This document shows, in pieces, positions 57,097 through 64,000 of a stretch of 64,000 bases of DNA (positions are counted from its first letter, which is position 1; every line of letters starts with the position of its first letter). The stretch spans positions 310,001-374,000 of the forward strand of contig NZ_VDZH01000004.1 in NCBI RefSeq assembly GCF_007673235.1. The letters run 5' to 3'. The notes under the pieces were generated by a model. The model was not told the DNA's origin. It worked only from the letters and a program-made list of their open reading frames with translations, and made no database searches. A program made the position numbers and the translations under genes. The DNA comes from Curtobacterium pusillum. Lineage in GTDB: Bacteria > Actinomycetota > Actinomycetes > Actinomycetales > Microbacteriaceae.

Positions 57097-58361
57097 TCCA
57101 TGCTCTCTGCCACGACGCGGCCGCCCGCGAGTTCGACGAACTTGTCCTCGAGGCTCTTGCGCCCGCGGACCTGCGCCATCGTGCCGGAGGCCAGGACCCG
57201 CCCGCCGACGATGATGGCGACGGAGTCACAGGTGCGCTGCACGAGCTCCATCGAGTGGCTGGAGAGCACCACCGTGCCACCCCCGCGGGTGTACCGGCGG
57301 AGGATCTCGGTGATGGTGGCCGCGCTCACCGGGTCGACCGATTCGAACGGTTCGTCGAGCACGAGCACCCGGGGCGAGTGGATGAGCGTCGCCGCGAGGG
57401 CGATCTTCTTCGCCATGCCCACGGAGTAGTCCGCGACCTGACGACCGAGCGCCTCGCCCAGGCCGAACGCCTCGGCGAGGTCCGCGCTGCGCTTCCGGGC
57501 CGTCGTGCCGTCGAGCCCGCGGAGGGTCGCCGAGTAGTAGAGGAGCTGCGCGCCGGTGAGCCGGTCGAACAGTCGCAGCCGGTCGGGCAGGACGCCGAGG
57601 TCGCGCTTGGCGGCGGTCGGGTCGGCCCAGACGTCGTGGTCGAGCACGGTCACGTTCCCCGCGTCGGGGCGGAGCAGACCGGTCACGATCGACAGGGTGG
57701 TGGTCTTGCCGGCGCCGTTCGGACCGACGACGCCGAAGATCGAGCCCTGGCGGATCTCGAGGTCGACCTCGTCGACGGCGAGGGTCTGGCCGTAGCGCTT
57801 CACCAGGCCGCTGGCACGCAGCACCACGGGCTGCGTGGGCTGCTTCGGGCCGGCGGCGGGGCGCTTCGTGGAGGCAGGACGCTTCTTCGACTTGGGGGCG
57901 GGCTCGTCGGAGACCGTGGCAGGGGCGTCGGTGGTGCCGTCCGTCGCGGTGTCGGTGGTGCCGTCCGTCGCGTCCGTCTCGTTCTGCTTCTCCTGGCCTG
58001 GAGGCACGGTGCCGGTCGTTCCCGCGGCCTGCGTCGGGCGCGTGGCGCGTCCCTTGCCGCCGCGCGGCTTGCCGGGTCGGCGACCGGTGGTCGTCGCGGT
58101 CGTCGGGGTCGCCGTCGTCGCGCCGGTCTCGTCCGACCCCGGTTCCCTCGTGTCGGTGACCGTCGTGTCCGTGACCGTCGTGTCCGTGTCGGTGACCGTC
58201 GTGTCGTCGGTCATCGCGTCCTCAGCGGAGGCGTCGCGCGCATCCCCGTCCCCCATGTCGTCCTGCTCGGCGTCGTCGCGCTCGGCGTCGTCGGCCTCGG
58301 TCAGCCAGGCAGCGTCCGACGTGCTGTACACGTCGTCGTCATCCGTTGCTCCAGCTGCCAC
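57072..58361 (-). CDS. ABC transporter ATP-binding protein with long acidic/Thr-rich N-terminal tail
   Basis: A 429-aa protein. The ATPase domain starts only near residue 178 (VVLRASGLVKRYGQTLAVDEV). Walker A is GPNGAGKT (213-220), the signature is the variant YSVGMAKK, Walker B is VLVLDEPFESVDP, and the switch is LSSHSMEL. The first 177 residues are disordered: Asp-rich, then TVTDT repeats, then Lys/Pro/Thr-rich. Their DNA holds tandem repeats and, at 57998-58013, CTGGAGGCACGGTGCC, a palindrome half-site. A start at an internal ATG (residue 50) cannot be ruled out. It pairs with the membrane protein downstream. Confidence 0.87.
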   Translation of the reverse strand: MAAGATDDDDVYSTSDAAWLTEADDAERDDAEQDDMGDGDARDASAEDAMTDDTTVTDTDTTVTDTTVTDTREPGSDETGATTATPTTATTTGRRPGKPRGGKGRATRPTQAAGTTGTVPPGQEKQNETDATDGTTDTATDGTTDAPATVSDEPAPKSKKRPASTKRPAAGPKQPTQPVVLRASGLVKRYGQTLAVDEVDLEIRQGSIFGVVGPNGAGKTTTLSIVTGLLRPDAGNVTVLDHDVWADPTAAKRDLGVLPDRLRLFDRLTGAQLLYYSATLRGLDGTTARKRSADLAEAFGLGEALGRQVADYSVGMAKKIALAATLIHSPRVLVLDEPFESVDPVSAATITEILRRYTRGGGTVVLSSHSMELVQRTCDSVAIIVGGRVLASGTMAQVRGRKSLEDKFVELAGGRVVAESMEWLHSFSG

Positions 58362-58660
58362 GGCCCCACCGTACCAACGCTCTCCGGACAGCGGGGAACC
58401 GCGGGACGCAGTGTCACGAATTGAGCACGAAGCGCTCGCAGCCGTACCCCGAGGGAGGGACGTTCCGTATCATTCACCGGGGCACGACGAAGTGTTCACC
58501 ACTTGGAAACCTGCTCAGTTCGGGCCTTCCGTGTTGCCCGTTCCCTGCGAATGACCGCAGAGACGGCGTGCTTCACGGCCAACTCGGACCTTCCGCGAGC
58601 AGACTCGACCAGGCCCGCCCGTGCCCCAGGGCGCGCGGGCGGACACCAGAAGGGACCAGC
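58362..58660. other. Divergent intergenic region upstream of the teichoic-acid-like cluster
   Basis: This 299-bp gap separates the divergent ABC ATPase and nucleotidyltransferase genes. Its GC content is a little lower than around it. I see no gene, tRNA or clear riboswitch. A short inverted repeat AAGTG, TTCAC, CACTT (58491-58505) and a TATCAT box (58469-58474) could belong to the promoter of the plus-strand cluster. No well-spaced -35 box is obvious. Confidence 0.4.
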
Positions 58661-59356
58661 ATGACCACGCAGATCGTGATCCTCGCAGCGGGGATGGGCA
58701 GCCGCCTCGGGCGCAGCCTGCCGAAGCCGCTCACCGAACTCAGCGACGGCCGCACCATCATGCAGCAGCAGTTCGACAACATCCGCGCAGCGTTCGGTTC
58801 GAGCGCACGCGTGACGATCGTCGTCGGCTACAAGTCGGAGTACATCGTCGAGGCGTTCCCCGAGGCGAACTTCGTCTACAACGAGTCCTACGACTCGACG
58901 AACACCTCGAAGAGCCTCCTCCGTGCGCTCAAGGCCACGGGCAAGGGCGGTGTCCTCTGGATGAACGGTGACGTCGTGTTCGACCCGCGCGCGCTCGTGC
59001 GTGCTGCGGACATGATCGACGAGGACCGCTCGTTCGTCAGCGTCAACACCGACAAGGTCTCCGACGAAGAGGTCAAGTACACGGTCGACGCCGAGGGCTT
59101 CATCCACAAGCTGTCGAAGCAGGTCGTGGGCGGTCTCGGCGAGGCGGTCGGGATCAACTACGTCTCCTCCGCCGACAAGCAGGCGCTCATCCGTCAGCTC
59201 GGCCGTGTCGACGACCAGGAGTACTTCGAGGGCGGCATCGAGGCTGCCATCGCCGAGGACGGGCTACTCTGGAGCCCGATCGACATCTCCGACATGTACG
59301 CCGTCGAGATCGACTTCGCCGAGGACCTCGAGCGCGCGAACAACCTGTTCGCCTGA
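58661..59356 (+). CDS. Nucleotidyltransferase (phosphocholine/sugar-phosphate cytidylyltransferase type)
   Basis: A 231-aa enzyme of the NTP-transferase fold. VILAAGMGSRLGRSLPKPLTEL (its AAGMGSRLG and PKPLTEL parts) is the nucleotide-binding signature. WMNGDVVFDPRAL gives the metal-binding aspartate, and YFEGGIEAAI and DISDMYAVEIDF lie near the end. The family makes CDP- or other NDP-activated alcohols and sugars; its place with TagGH-like genes suggests CDP-glycerol, CDP-ribitol or a similar donor. The ATG follows AGAAGGGA (58649-58656). Confidence 0.88.
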   Translation: MTTQIVILAAGMGSRLGRSLPKPLTELSDGRTIMQQQFDNIRAAFGSSARVTIVVGYKSEYIVEAFPEANFVYNESYDSTNTSKSLLRALKATGKGGVLWMNGDVVFDPRALVRAADMIDEDRSFVSVNTDKVSDEEVKYTVDAEGFIHKLSKQVVGGLGEAVGINYVSSADKQALIRQLGRVDDQEYFEGGIEAAIAEDGLLWSPIDISDMYAVEIDFAEDLERANNLFA

Positions 59357-59400
59357 ACCACCGTCAGGACCCCCTCGGCGGTTCCGCCCGAAGGGAAACC

Positions 59401-60225
59401 GTGACCACAGCGAGTGCGCCGACCGCGCCCGCGGCTGCCACACCCGCGGCCTCCCGGAGCGCCGGTCGGCGCTATCGTCATGCCCTCTGGCTGCTGACCG
59501 TCCGGGACCTCCGCGTCCGGTACTCGACGTCGGCGTTGGGCTACTTCTGGTCGATCCTCGACCCGCTCGTGATGTCGGCGATCTACTGGTTCGTCTTCAC
59601 GCAGGTGTTCCACCGCGGCAAGGTCGGCGAAGAGCCCTACATCGTGTTCCTGCTCTCGGCGCTGCTGCCGTGGATGTGGTTCACGGGTGCCGTCTCGGAC
59701 TCCACGCGTGCGTTCATCAAGGAGACCAAGCTCATCCGGTCGACGACGATCCCGCGCAGCATCTGGGTCGCACGGGTGAACGCGTCGAAGGGCATCGAGT
59801 TCCTGCTGAGCCTGCCGGTGCTCGCCGTGTTCGCCATCGCGACCGGGGCCCAGGTGCACTGGGAACTCGCGCTATACCCCCTCGCGATCGTGCTGCAGTG
59901 CGGGCTCGTGTACGGGCTCGGGCTGATCGTCGCGCCACTCGTCGTCTTCTTCCGTGACCTCGAGCGGGCCGTGAAGCTCGTGCTCCGCTTCCTGTTCTAC
60001 GCGTCGCCGATCATCTACAGCACGCAGGCCCTGCCGGACCGGCTGCACGACCTGGCGGCCTTCAACCCGTTGAGCGGCATCTTCGGCATCTACCGCTCGG
60101 CGTTCTTCCCGTCCCAGCTGGACTGGTTCGAGGTCGCGGTGTCGGTCGTCGTCACCGTGGTGGTCATCGGGATCGGGATCGTCGTCTTCCGGCGCAGCGA
60201 GCACCGTGTCCTGAAGGAGCTGTGA
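59401..60225 (+). CDS. ABC-2 permease for cell-surface polymer export (TagG/Wzm-like)
   Basis: A 274-aa membrane protein with six helices. WLLTVRDLRVRYSTSALGYFW near residue 30 and VFFRDLERAVKLVLRFLFYASPIIY (its FFRDLERAV part) are typical of TagG/Wzm permeases. With the ATPase downstream it exports a finished undecaprenyl-linked glycopolymer across the membrane. The GTG start has GAAGGGAA upstream. Its stop shares one base with the ATPase start (TGATG at 60223-60227). Confidence 0.93.
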   Translation: MTTASAPTAPAAATPAASRSAGRRYRHALWLLTVRDLRVRYSTSALGYFWSILDPLVMSAIYWFVFTQVFHRGKVGEEPYIVFLLSALLPWMWFTGAVSDSTRAFIKETKLIRSTTIPRSIWVARVNASKGIEFLLSLPVLAVFAIATGAQVHWELALYPLAIVLQCGLVYGLGLIVAPLVVFFRDLERAVKLVLRFLFYASPIIYSTQALPDRLHDLAAFNPLSGIFGIYRSAFFPSQLDWFEVAVSVVVTVVVIGIGIVVFRRSEHRVLKEL

Positions 60226-60995
60226 TGACCGCCACCGAGCAGACCGGGCGGAACACGACCGTCGCCCCCGTGATCTCCGTCCGCGACGCCGGGATCCGGT
60301 TCAAGCGCAACCGTCGTGCGAGCCGCAGCTTCAAGGACCTCTTCGCCGGGAGCAACCGGCGGAAGCGGGCCGACGAGTTCTGGGCGCTGCGGGGCGTGAC
60401 CTTCGACGTCCGTCCGGGTGAGGCGATCGGTGTCGTCGGGCGGAACGGTCAGGGCAAGTCGACGCTGCTCAAGCTCGTGGCGCAGGTCATGCTCCCCGAC
60501 GAGGGCCGCGTGCACGTCGGAGCCGGCGTCGCACCGCTCATCGAGATCACCGGCGGCTTCGTCGGCGATCTCTCGGTCCGCGACAACGTGTTCCTCACGG
60601 CGGGGCTGCACGGCATGTCACGCGCCGAGATCCGGGACGCCTTCGACGAGATCATCGACTTCGCCGAGATCGGCGACTTCGTCGACACCCCTTACAAGCA
60701 CCTGTCGAGCGGGATGAAGGTGCGGATCGCGTTCGCGGTCATCTCCCGCCTCGACGAACCGGTCATCCTGGTGGACGAGGTCCTCGCCGTCGGTGACAAG
60801 GCGTTCCGCGAGAAGTGCTACAAGCGCATCGAAGAACTGCTCGCCGGCGGTCGGACCCTCTTCTTCGTCTCGCACAGCGACAAGGACCTCCGACGGTTCT
60901 GCGACCGCGGGCTCTACCTCGACAAGGGGCACCTGCAGCTCGACGGCACGATCGAGGAAGCCCTCGCGCGGTACTCCGCCGACTACGGCGTCTGA
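60225..60995 (+). CDS. ABC ATPase for cell-surface polymer export (TagH/Wzt-like)
   Basis: A 256-aa ATPase. FWALRGVTFDVRPGEAIGVVG leads into Walker A GRNGQGKST (72-80). The signature is HLSSGMKVRIAFA, Walker B is PVILVDEVLAVGD, and the switch is FVSHSDKDLRRFC. It ends after the ATPase domain and lacks the polymer-binding C-terminal extension of Wzt or the long tail of TagH. The ATG at 60225 is preferred over GTG 60222 because AAGGAG (60213-60218) is correctly spaced from it. Confidence 0.94.
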   Translation: MTATEQTGRNTTVAPVISVRDAGIRFKRNRRASRSFKDLFAGSNRRKRADEFWALRGVTFDVRPGEAIGVVGRNGQGKSTLLKLVAQVMLPDEGRVHVGAGVAPLIEITGGFVGDLSVRDNVFLTAGLHGMSRAEIRDAFDEIIDFAEIGDFVDTPYKHLSSGMKVRIAFAVISRLDEPVILVDEVLAVGDKAFREKCYKRIEELLAGGRTLFFVSHSDKDLRRFCDRGLYLDKGHLQLDGTIEEALARYSADYGV

Positions 60996-61103
60996 GCCCG
61001 CCTCCCCCTCAACAACCCGGCCCTCGAACCCCCGCTCCACAGCCGCCGGCTCCCGCGTCGGAACGCCACCCCGAACGTCGGACCCTCCCCCTACCGTGAC
61101 GGC

Positions 61104-61409
61104 ATGCACCACCCGACACCGACGGCCTACGCCGTCCCGTTCACGATCGACCGTTCCCTCGCGCCACGTCGCTACGACCTGGTGAACACCGGCGACGAAC
61201 CCGTCGACGGTCTCACCCTCACCCATCTGGGCAACGGGTACTGCCCACCGCTCGCCGTCCGCCGACTCGAGCCCGGCCGCGCACTCTCGATCGCGGTGTT
61301 CGGTGCCGACGCCGAGGACACCGGCGTGGTCGTCGTCCGGTGGCGCCGTCCGGACCGGTCCGAGTACCTCTGGCGGATGTCCCTCGTGGGCGACGGCCGT
61401 GCTGCCTGA
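61104..61409 (+). CDS. Small protein of unknown function in the glycopolymer cluster
   Basis: A 101-aa protein that I do not recognise. It is beta-strand-rich with RRYDLVNTGDEPVDGLTLTH and a late VVVVRWRRPDRSEYLWRM, and it has no signal peptide or membrane helix. The tryptophan/arginine-rich end and the NTGDEPV stretch suggest a small beta-sandwich. A TACCGT box (61092-61097) lies 6 nt before the ATG, giving it its own leaderless promoter. It lies between the exporter pair and the convergent TagB/F-like gene. Confidence 0.65.
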   Translation: MHHPTPTAYAVPFTIDRSLAPRRYDLVNTGDEPVDGLTLTHLGNGYCPPLAVRRLEPGRALSIAVFGADAEDTGVVVVRWRRPDRSEYLWRMSLVGDGRAA

Positions 61410-61434
61410 CGACGCAGGACCGGCGTCCGTCCGG

Positions 61435-62667
61435 TCAGCCCTCGCCGCGGGTCGCCGCGACCGAACGCCAGCGGTCGAGCAGCCGTTCGATCGCGCTGTG
61501 GAACCGCGCCGTCGCCGCGCCCGGCGTCGTGTCGCCGAAGTACCGCTGCACCCAGTGCTGCAACTTCGCGAGTTCGGCGGCGTCGTTCGCCGCGGCATCG
61601 ACCCGGGCGACCACGTCGGACGCGTCCGCTGCCGACAGCCAGTTCGCGTCGCCGAGGTAGCCGCGCTCGTCGACGTCCGCTTCCGAAGACTCCGGCCTGG
61701 TCACGATGAGCGGCTTCCCGACGGCCAGGCGGTCGTAGATCATCGCGCTGATGTCGGTGATGGCGACGTCCGCACCGGCGAGCTGCCAGCCGAGCTCGGC
61801 GCCGTCGTCGTACACGTGCTGCGCGTTCGGGTCAGCCGCGTTCGCGCTCGTGATCGCCGCGACGATGCGCTCGTGGGCGGCCTTGTAGGCAGCGTCACGG
61901 ACACCGCTGCGCGGGTGCGGCCGGTAGACCAGGCGGTGCGCGGGAGACGCCAGGACCCGATCGGCGATCGTGGTGCCGTGCGTCGCGATCGAGCCGTAGG
62001 CGGCCGCGGCCCGGTCACCCTCCCAGGTCGGCGCGTAGAGCACGACGGTGCGGTCGTCGTCCGGGTACGGCGCCGCACCGGCGAAGTGGTCGGCCTGGGG
62101 GCGACCGATCGCGATGGCGCGCGCGTCGAGGTCGTAGTCCCACAGCGCATCGGCGAGCCGGTCACGAGCGGCGTCGCCGGCGATCAGGGCGTAGTCGTAC
62201 GCCTTGAACTGGTTCGTCGTCATGTACATCTTGTCGCTCTCGCCGTGGTTGACGAAGACGTGCCACATCCGCCCGTACCGCATCATCTGGAAGTTGCGGG
62301 CGTTCTGGTTGACGTACAGGACGATCTTGGGCGCCTGCTCGTCGACGAACCGCTCGAGGTCGACGACCTGTCGCGCGTAGACCGCCGGCACCGGGGACTC
62401 GTCGAGCAGCGTGAGCATGGTGCCGGGGCTGCGCGAGATGATCGCCACCGGGTGGGTGGCCGCGAGCTTCGCGAGCGGGGCGTACCACTGGCGGACCTGG
62501 TACATGTTCACCGGACCGTCGGCGAAGTACACCGCGATCTCGATCGTGCCCGGAGCGGGTGCCGGCGCGGCGGGCAGCCGGCGCGCGAGTGCACGACGGC
62601 TCCGACGCGACTTCAGCAGTCGCTCGGCCAGTCGCACGGCGGTGCGCACGTCGTGGATGATCGGCAT
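61435..62667 (-). CDS. CDP-glycerol glycerophosphotransferase-like protein (TagB/TagF type)
   Basis: A 410-aa GT-B-fold transferase. FVNHGESDKMYMTTNQFKAYDY (its NHGESDK part) near residue 140 supplies the catalytic histidine. VVLYAPTWEGD, VYRPHPRSG and ADVAITDISAMIYDRLAVGKPLI (its TDISAMIYD part) are the family motifs of the donor-binding half. It probably adds or polymerises glycerol- or ribitol-phosphate units in wall teichoic acid synthesis. It has a short basic amphipathic N terminus for membrane contact. The exact polymer is not known. Confidence 0.92.
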   Translation of the reverse strand: MPIIHDVRTAVRLAERLLKSRRSRRALARRLPAAPAPAPGTIEIAVYFADGPVNMYQVRQWYAPLAKLAATHPVAIISRSPGTMLTLLDESPVPAVYARQVVDLERFVDEQAPKIVLYVNQNARNFQMMRYGRMWHVFVNHGESDKMYMTTNQFKAYDYALIAGDAARDRLADALWDYDLDARAIAIGRPQADHFAGAAPYPDDDRTVVLYAPTWEGDRAAAAYGSIATHGTTIADRVLASPAHRLVYRPHPRSGVRDAAYKAAHERIVAAITSANAADPNAQHVYDDGAELGWQLAGADVAITDISAMIYDRLAVGKPLIVTRPESSEADVDERGYLGDANWLSAADASDVVARVDAAANDAAELAKLQHWVQRYFGDTTPGAATARFHSAIERLLDRWRSVAATRGEG

Positions 62668-62709
62668 GGTCCCTCTCCCGGTGTCGGCGGACGGTTCGTG
62701 GTCGTCGGG

Positions 62710-63618
62710 TCAGACGACGGGGGGCCGGCCGGCGACCGTCATGCGACCGATGGTCAGCCACCCCATGACCTGCACGGGGCCGCAGTCCGAGGTCCAGCCC
62801 TCGCGGACGCCACCGAACCAGGTCGCCAGGCGACGCGGGTGCCGCCACCAGCGCGCGACCTGGATCGCCGCCCACGACCCGACGTACAGCGGGCGGAGCA
62901 CGGCGGGCAGGTTGCGACGGGCGAGCCAGACGCGGTTCCGGGCGTTCAGTCGGTAGTACTCGGTGTGGCGGGCCGGATCGATCGCGGGGTGGTGCGCGAC
63001 GAGGTCCCCGGCGTACCAGGTGCGTCGTCCGGCGTCCCACACGCGCCAGGCGAGTTCGATGCCCTCGTGCGCGTAGAAGTACTCGGCTCCCCAACCGCCG
63101 GTGGCGCGGTAGACGTCCATGGGCAGCACGACTGCGCCCTCCCACACCGAGAACACGGGCGACGAGTGGTCCGGCTCCCCCTTGCGGATCCGGGGGATCC
63201 AGCGGGTGGGGTTCGCGGCTCCGGTCGGGTCGACCACCCGCGGTTGCACGAGTCCGAGCGAGGGGTCCCGTTCGAAGAGCCCGATCGCGTCCCGCAGGAA
63301 GGTCTCGGACGGCACGGACGCGTCGTCGTCGAGGAAGAACACGTAGTCGCCGTCGACCACCTCGACCCCCGCGTTGCGTCCGGCCGGGATCCCGACGTTC
63401 TCGGGCAACGCCAGCGCACGGACGCCGTCGGGCAGGCCCTCGGGCTCCCAGCCGTTTCCGACGCACACGACGTCGAGTTCGACGTCCTGCTGCGCGAGCA
63501 CGCTCTCGAGTCCGCGGCGCAGGTCGTCCGGGCGGGTGCCCTGTGACAGGCTCACGACGGCCACGCGGGGCCGGTCGCGGTGCGGGACCGCGTGGCGTCG
63601 GACGGTCCCGGGCGTCAC
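62710..63618 (-). CDS. GT2 glycosyltransferase
   Basis: A 302-aa soluble transferase. VAVVSLSQGTRPDDLRRGLESVL begins the Rossmann-like half. The DxD motif is FFLDDDASVPSE near residue 95. GWGAEYFYAHEGIELAWRVW (its HEGIELAWR part) is the catalytic acceptor region. It is an inverting family 2 enzyme that adds one sugar to the cell-wall glycopolymer or its linkage unit. The GTG at 63618 overlaps the stop of the upstream membrane-protein gene. It ends 42 bp before the TagB/F-like gene on the same strand. Confidence 0.92.
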   Translation of the reverse strand: MTPGTVRRHAVPHRDRPRVAVVSLSQGTRPDDLRRGLESVLAQQDVELDVVCVGNGWEPEGLPDGVRALALPENVGIPAGRNAGVEVVDGDYVFFLDDDASVPSETFLRDAIGLFERDPSLGLVQPRVVDPTGAANPTRWIPRIRKGEPDHSSPVFSVWEGAVVLPMDVYRATGGWGAEYFYAHEGIELAWRVWDAGRRTWYAGDLVAHHPAIDPARHTEYYRLNARNRVWLARRNLPAVLRPLYVGSWAAIQVARWWRHPRRLATWFGGVREGWTSDCGPVQVMGWLTIGRMTVAGRPPVV

Positions 63619-64000
63619 GCGCGGACCCGCTTCGACGAGATGATCGCCAGGAAGTGCCCGAACGTGGCGATCACCGCCAGCGGCAGCAGTGCCCCGACCA
63701 GGATGCGGTCGGCCAGCGGGTGCCCGATCACGAGTGCCACCAGGGCGAAGACGAAGGCCAGGATGCTCAGTTCGACCGAGTGGTACAGCCGGTGGAACGG
63801 CAGGAACCGGGCGGCACGGCGCAGGGTGGCGAGCCGTCGCCCGGACGGGACGGTGCCGGCGTCACGACGGTCGACGAGCTTGTCGAGACCGGCGTTCGCA
63901 CGAGCGACGTGCACCATGTCGTTCAGCGCCTTGTTCAGCACGATGACGAGCCCCAGGGCGCAGCCGATCGTCGTCCACATCCAGTCGGCGCCGTGGATCG
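63615..64000 (-). CDS. C-terminal part of a membrane protein, probably a CDP-alcohol phosphatidyltransferase-family enzyme
   Basis: The gene enters from the right edge. The frame stays open to the last base, so its start is outside the window, and the ATG at 63980 is probably internal. The visible 128 residues hold a first helix (CALGLVIVLNKALNDMVH), a basic loop, and two more helices (VELSILAFVFALVALVIGHP; ILVGALLPLAVIATFGHFLAII) before a basic end. No CDP-alcohol signature is in the visible part. The family guess comes from size, helices and gene order only. Its stop overlaps the GT2 start (GTGA). Confidence 0.6.
   Translation of the reverse strand, partial: IHGADWMWTTIGCALGLVIVLNKALNDMVHVARANAGLDKLVDRRDAGTVPSGRRLATLRRAARFLPFHRLYHSVELSILAFVFALVALVIGHPLADRILVGALLPLAVIATFGHFLAIISSKRVRA

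Noticed and set aside
58362..58660. Riboswitch before the nucleotidyltransferase gene
   Set aside because: Only short weak stems can be drawn, and none matches a known class by eye.

Overview
The window is very GC-rich DNA with dense genes, many 1-4 bp start/stop overlaps, GTG/TTG starts and leaderless-looking promoters. Its content (a TIGR03086 mycothiol-dependent family enzyme, GatCAB, LigA with a BRCT domain, DUF3039, DUF3054, DUF3097, DUF2236 and a LiaFSR-like PspC system) fits an actinobacterium. Microbacteriaceae, perhaps Curtobacterium, is my best guess. That is an inference from gene content; no rRNA is present to confirm it. I see no integrase, transposase, phage gene or CRISPR array, so this looks like ordinary chromosome.

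Layout. 1-2304 (minus): GtrA / GT2 / GT39 surface-glycan operon, cut by the left edge. 2.4-9.1 kb: two aldo/keto reductases, a DUF559-like protein, YceI, a TIGR03086 enzyme and DUF2236, with two repeat clusters. 9.2-13.8 kb: acyl-CoA ligase, EamA exporter, APC permease. 13.9-17.5 kb: PspC/LiaF-like envelope-stress module, with membrane proteins on minus and a PspC-histidine kinase plus LuxR regulator on plus. 17.5-19.4 kb: DrrAB-type ABC exporter. 19.5-26.2 kb: small regulators and enzymes, a GDPD-IMPase fusion, DUF3054, DUF3097 and an alcohol dehydrogenase. 26.4-33.4 kb: a complete sugar locus (ROK regulator, ABC binding protein, two permeases, GH4 glycosidase, BadF-type kinase). 33.6-37.7 kb: GAPDH, a GlxA-type regulator, and a type III polyketide synthase with a methyltransferase. 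37.8-41.1 kb: gatCAB. 41.2-55.4 kb: housekeeping (bifunctional PBP, DUF1023 hydrolase, ligA, mnmA, an MFS transporter, tRNA-Leu, DedA, murI-rph-rdgB, pncB, DUF3039). 55.5-58.4 kb: ABC exporter. 58.7-64 kb: wall teichoic-acid-like glycopolymer cluster (nucleotidyltransferase, TagG/TagH-type ABC pair, TagB/F-like transferase, GT2, a membrane protein cut by the right edge).

The least explained feature is non-coding. A family of inverted repeats of exactly 59 bp (12 copies in three intergenic clusters) shares intergenic space with a second family of 44-52 bp palindromes built on the core GGAGGCGCGG at gene ends. Half-sites of the second family also occur inside the linker regions of several genes. 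A second window-wide pattern is a TANNNT box ending 6-7 nt before the start codon of at least 13 genes, which suggests widespread leaderless transcription and helps to fix starts.
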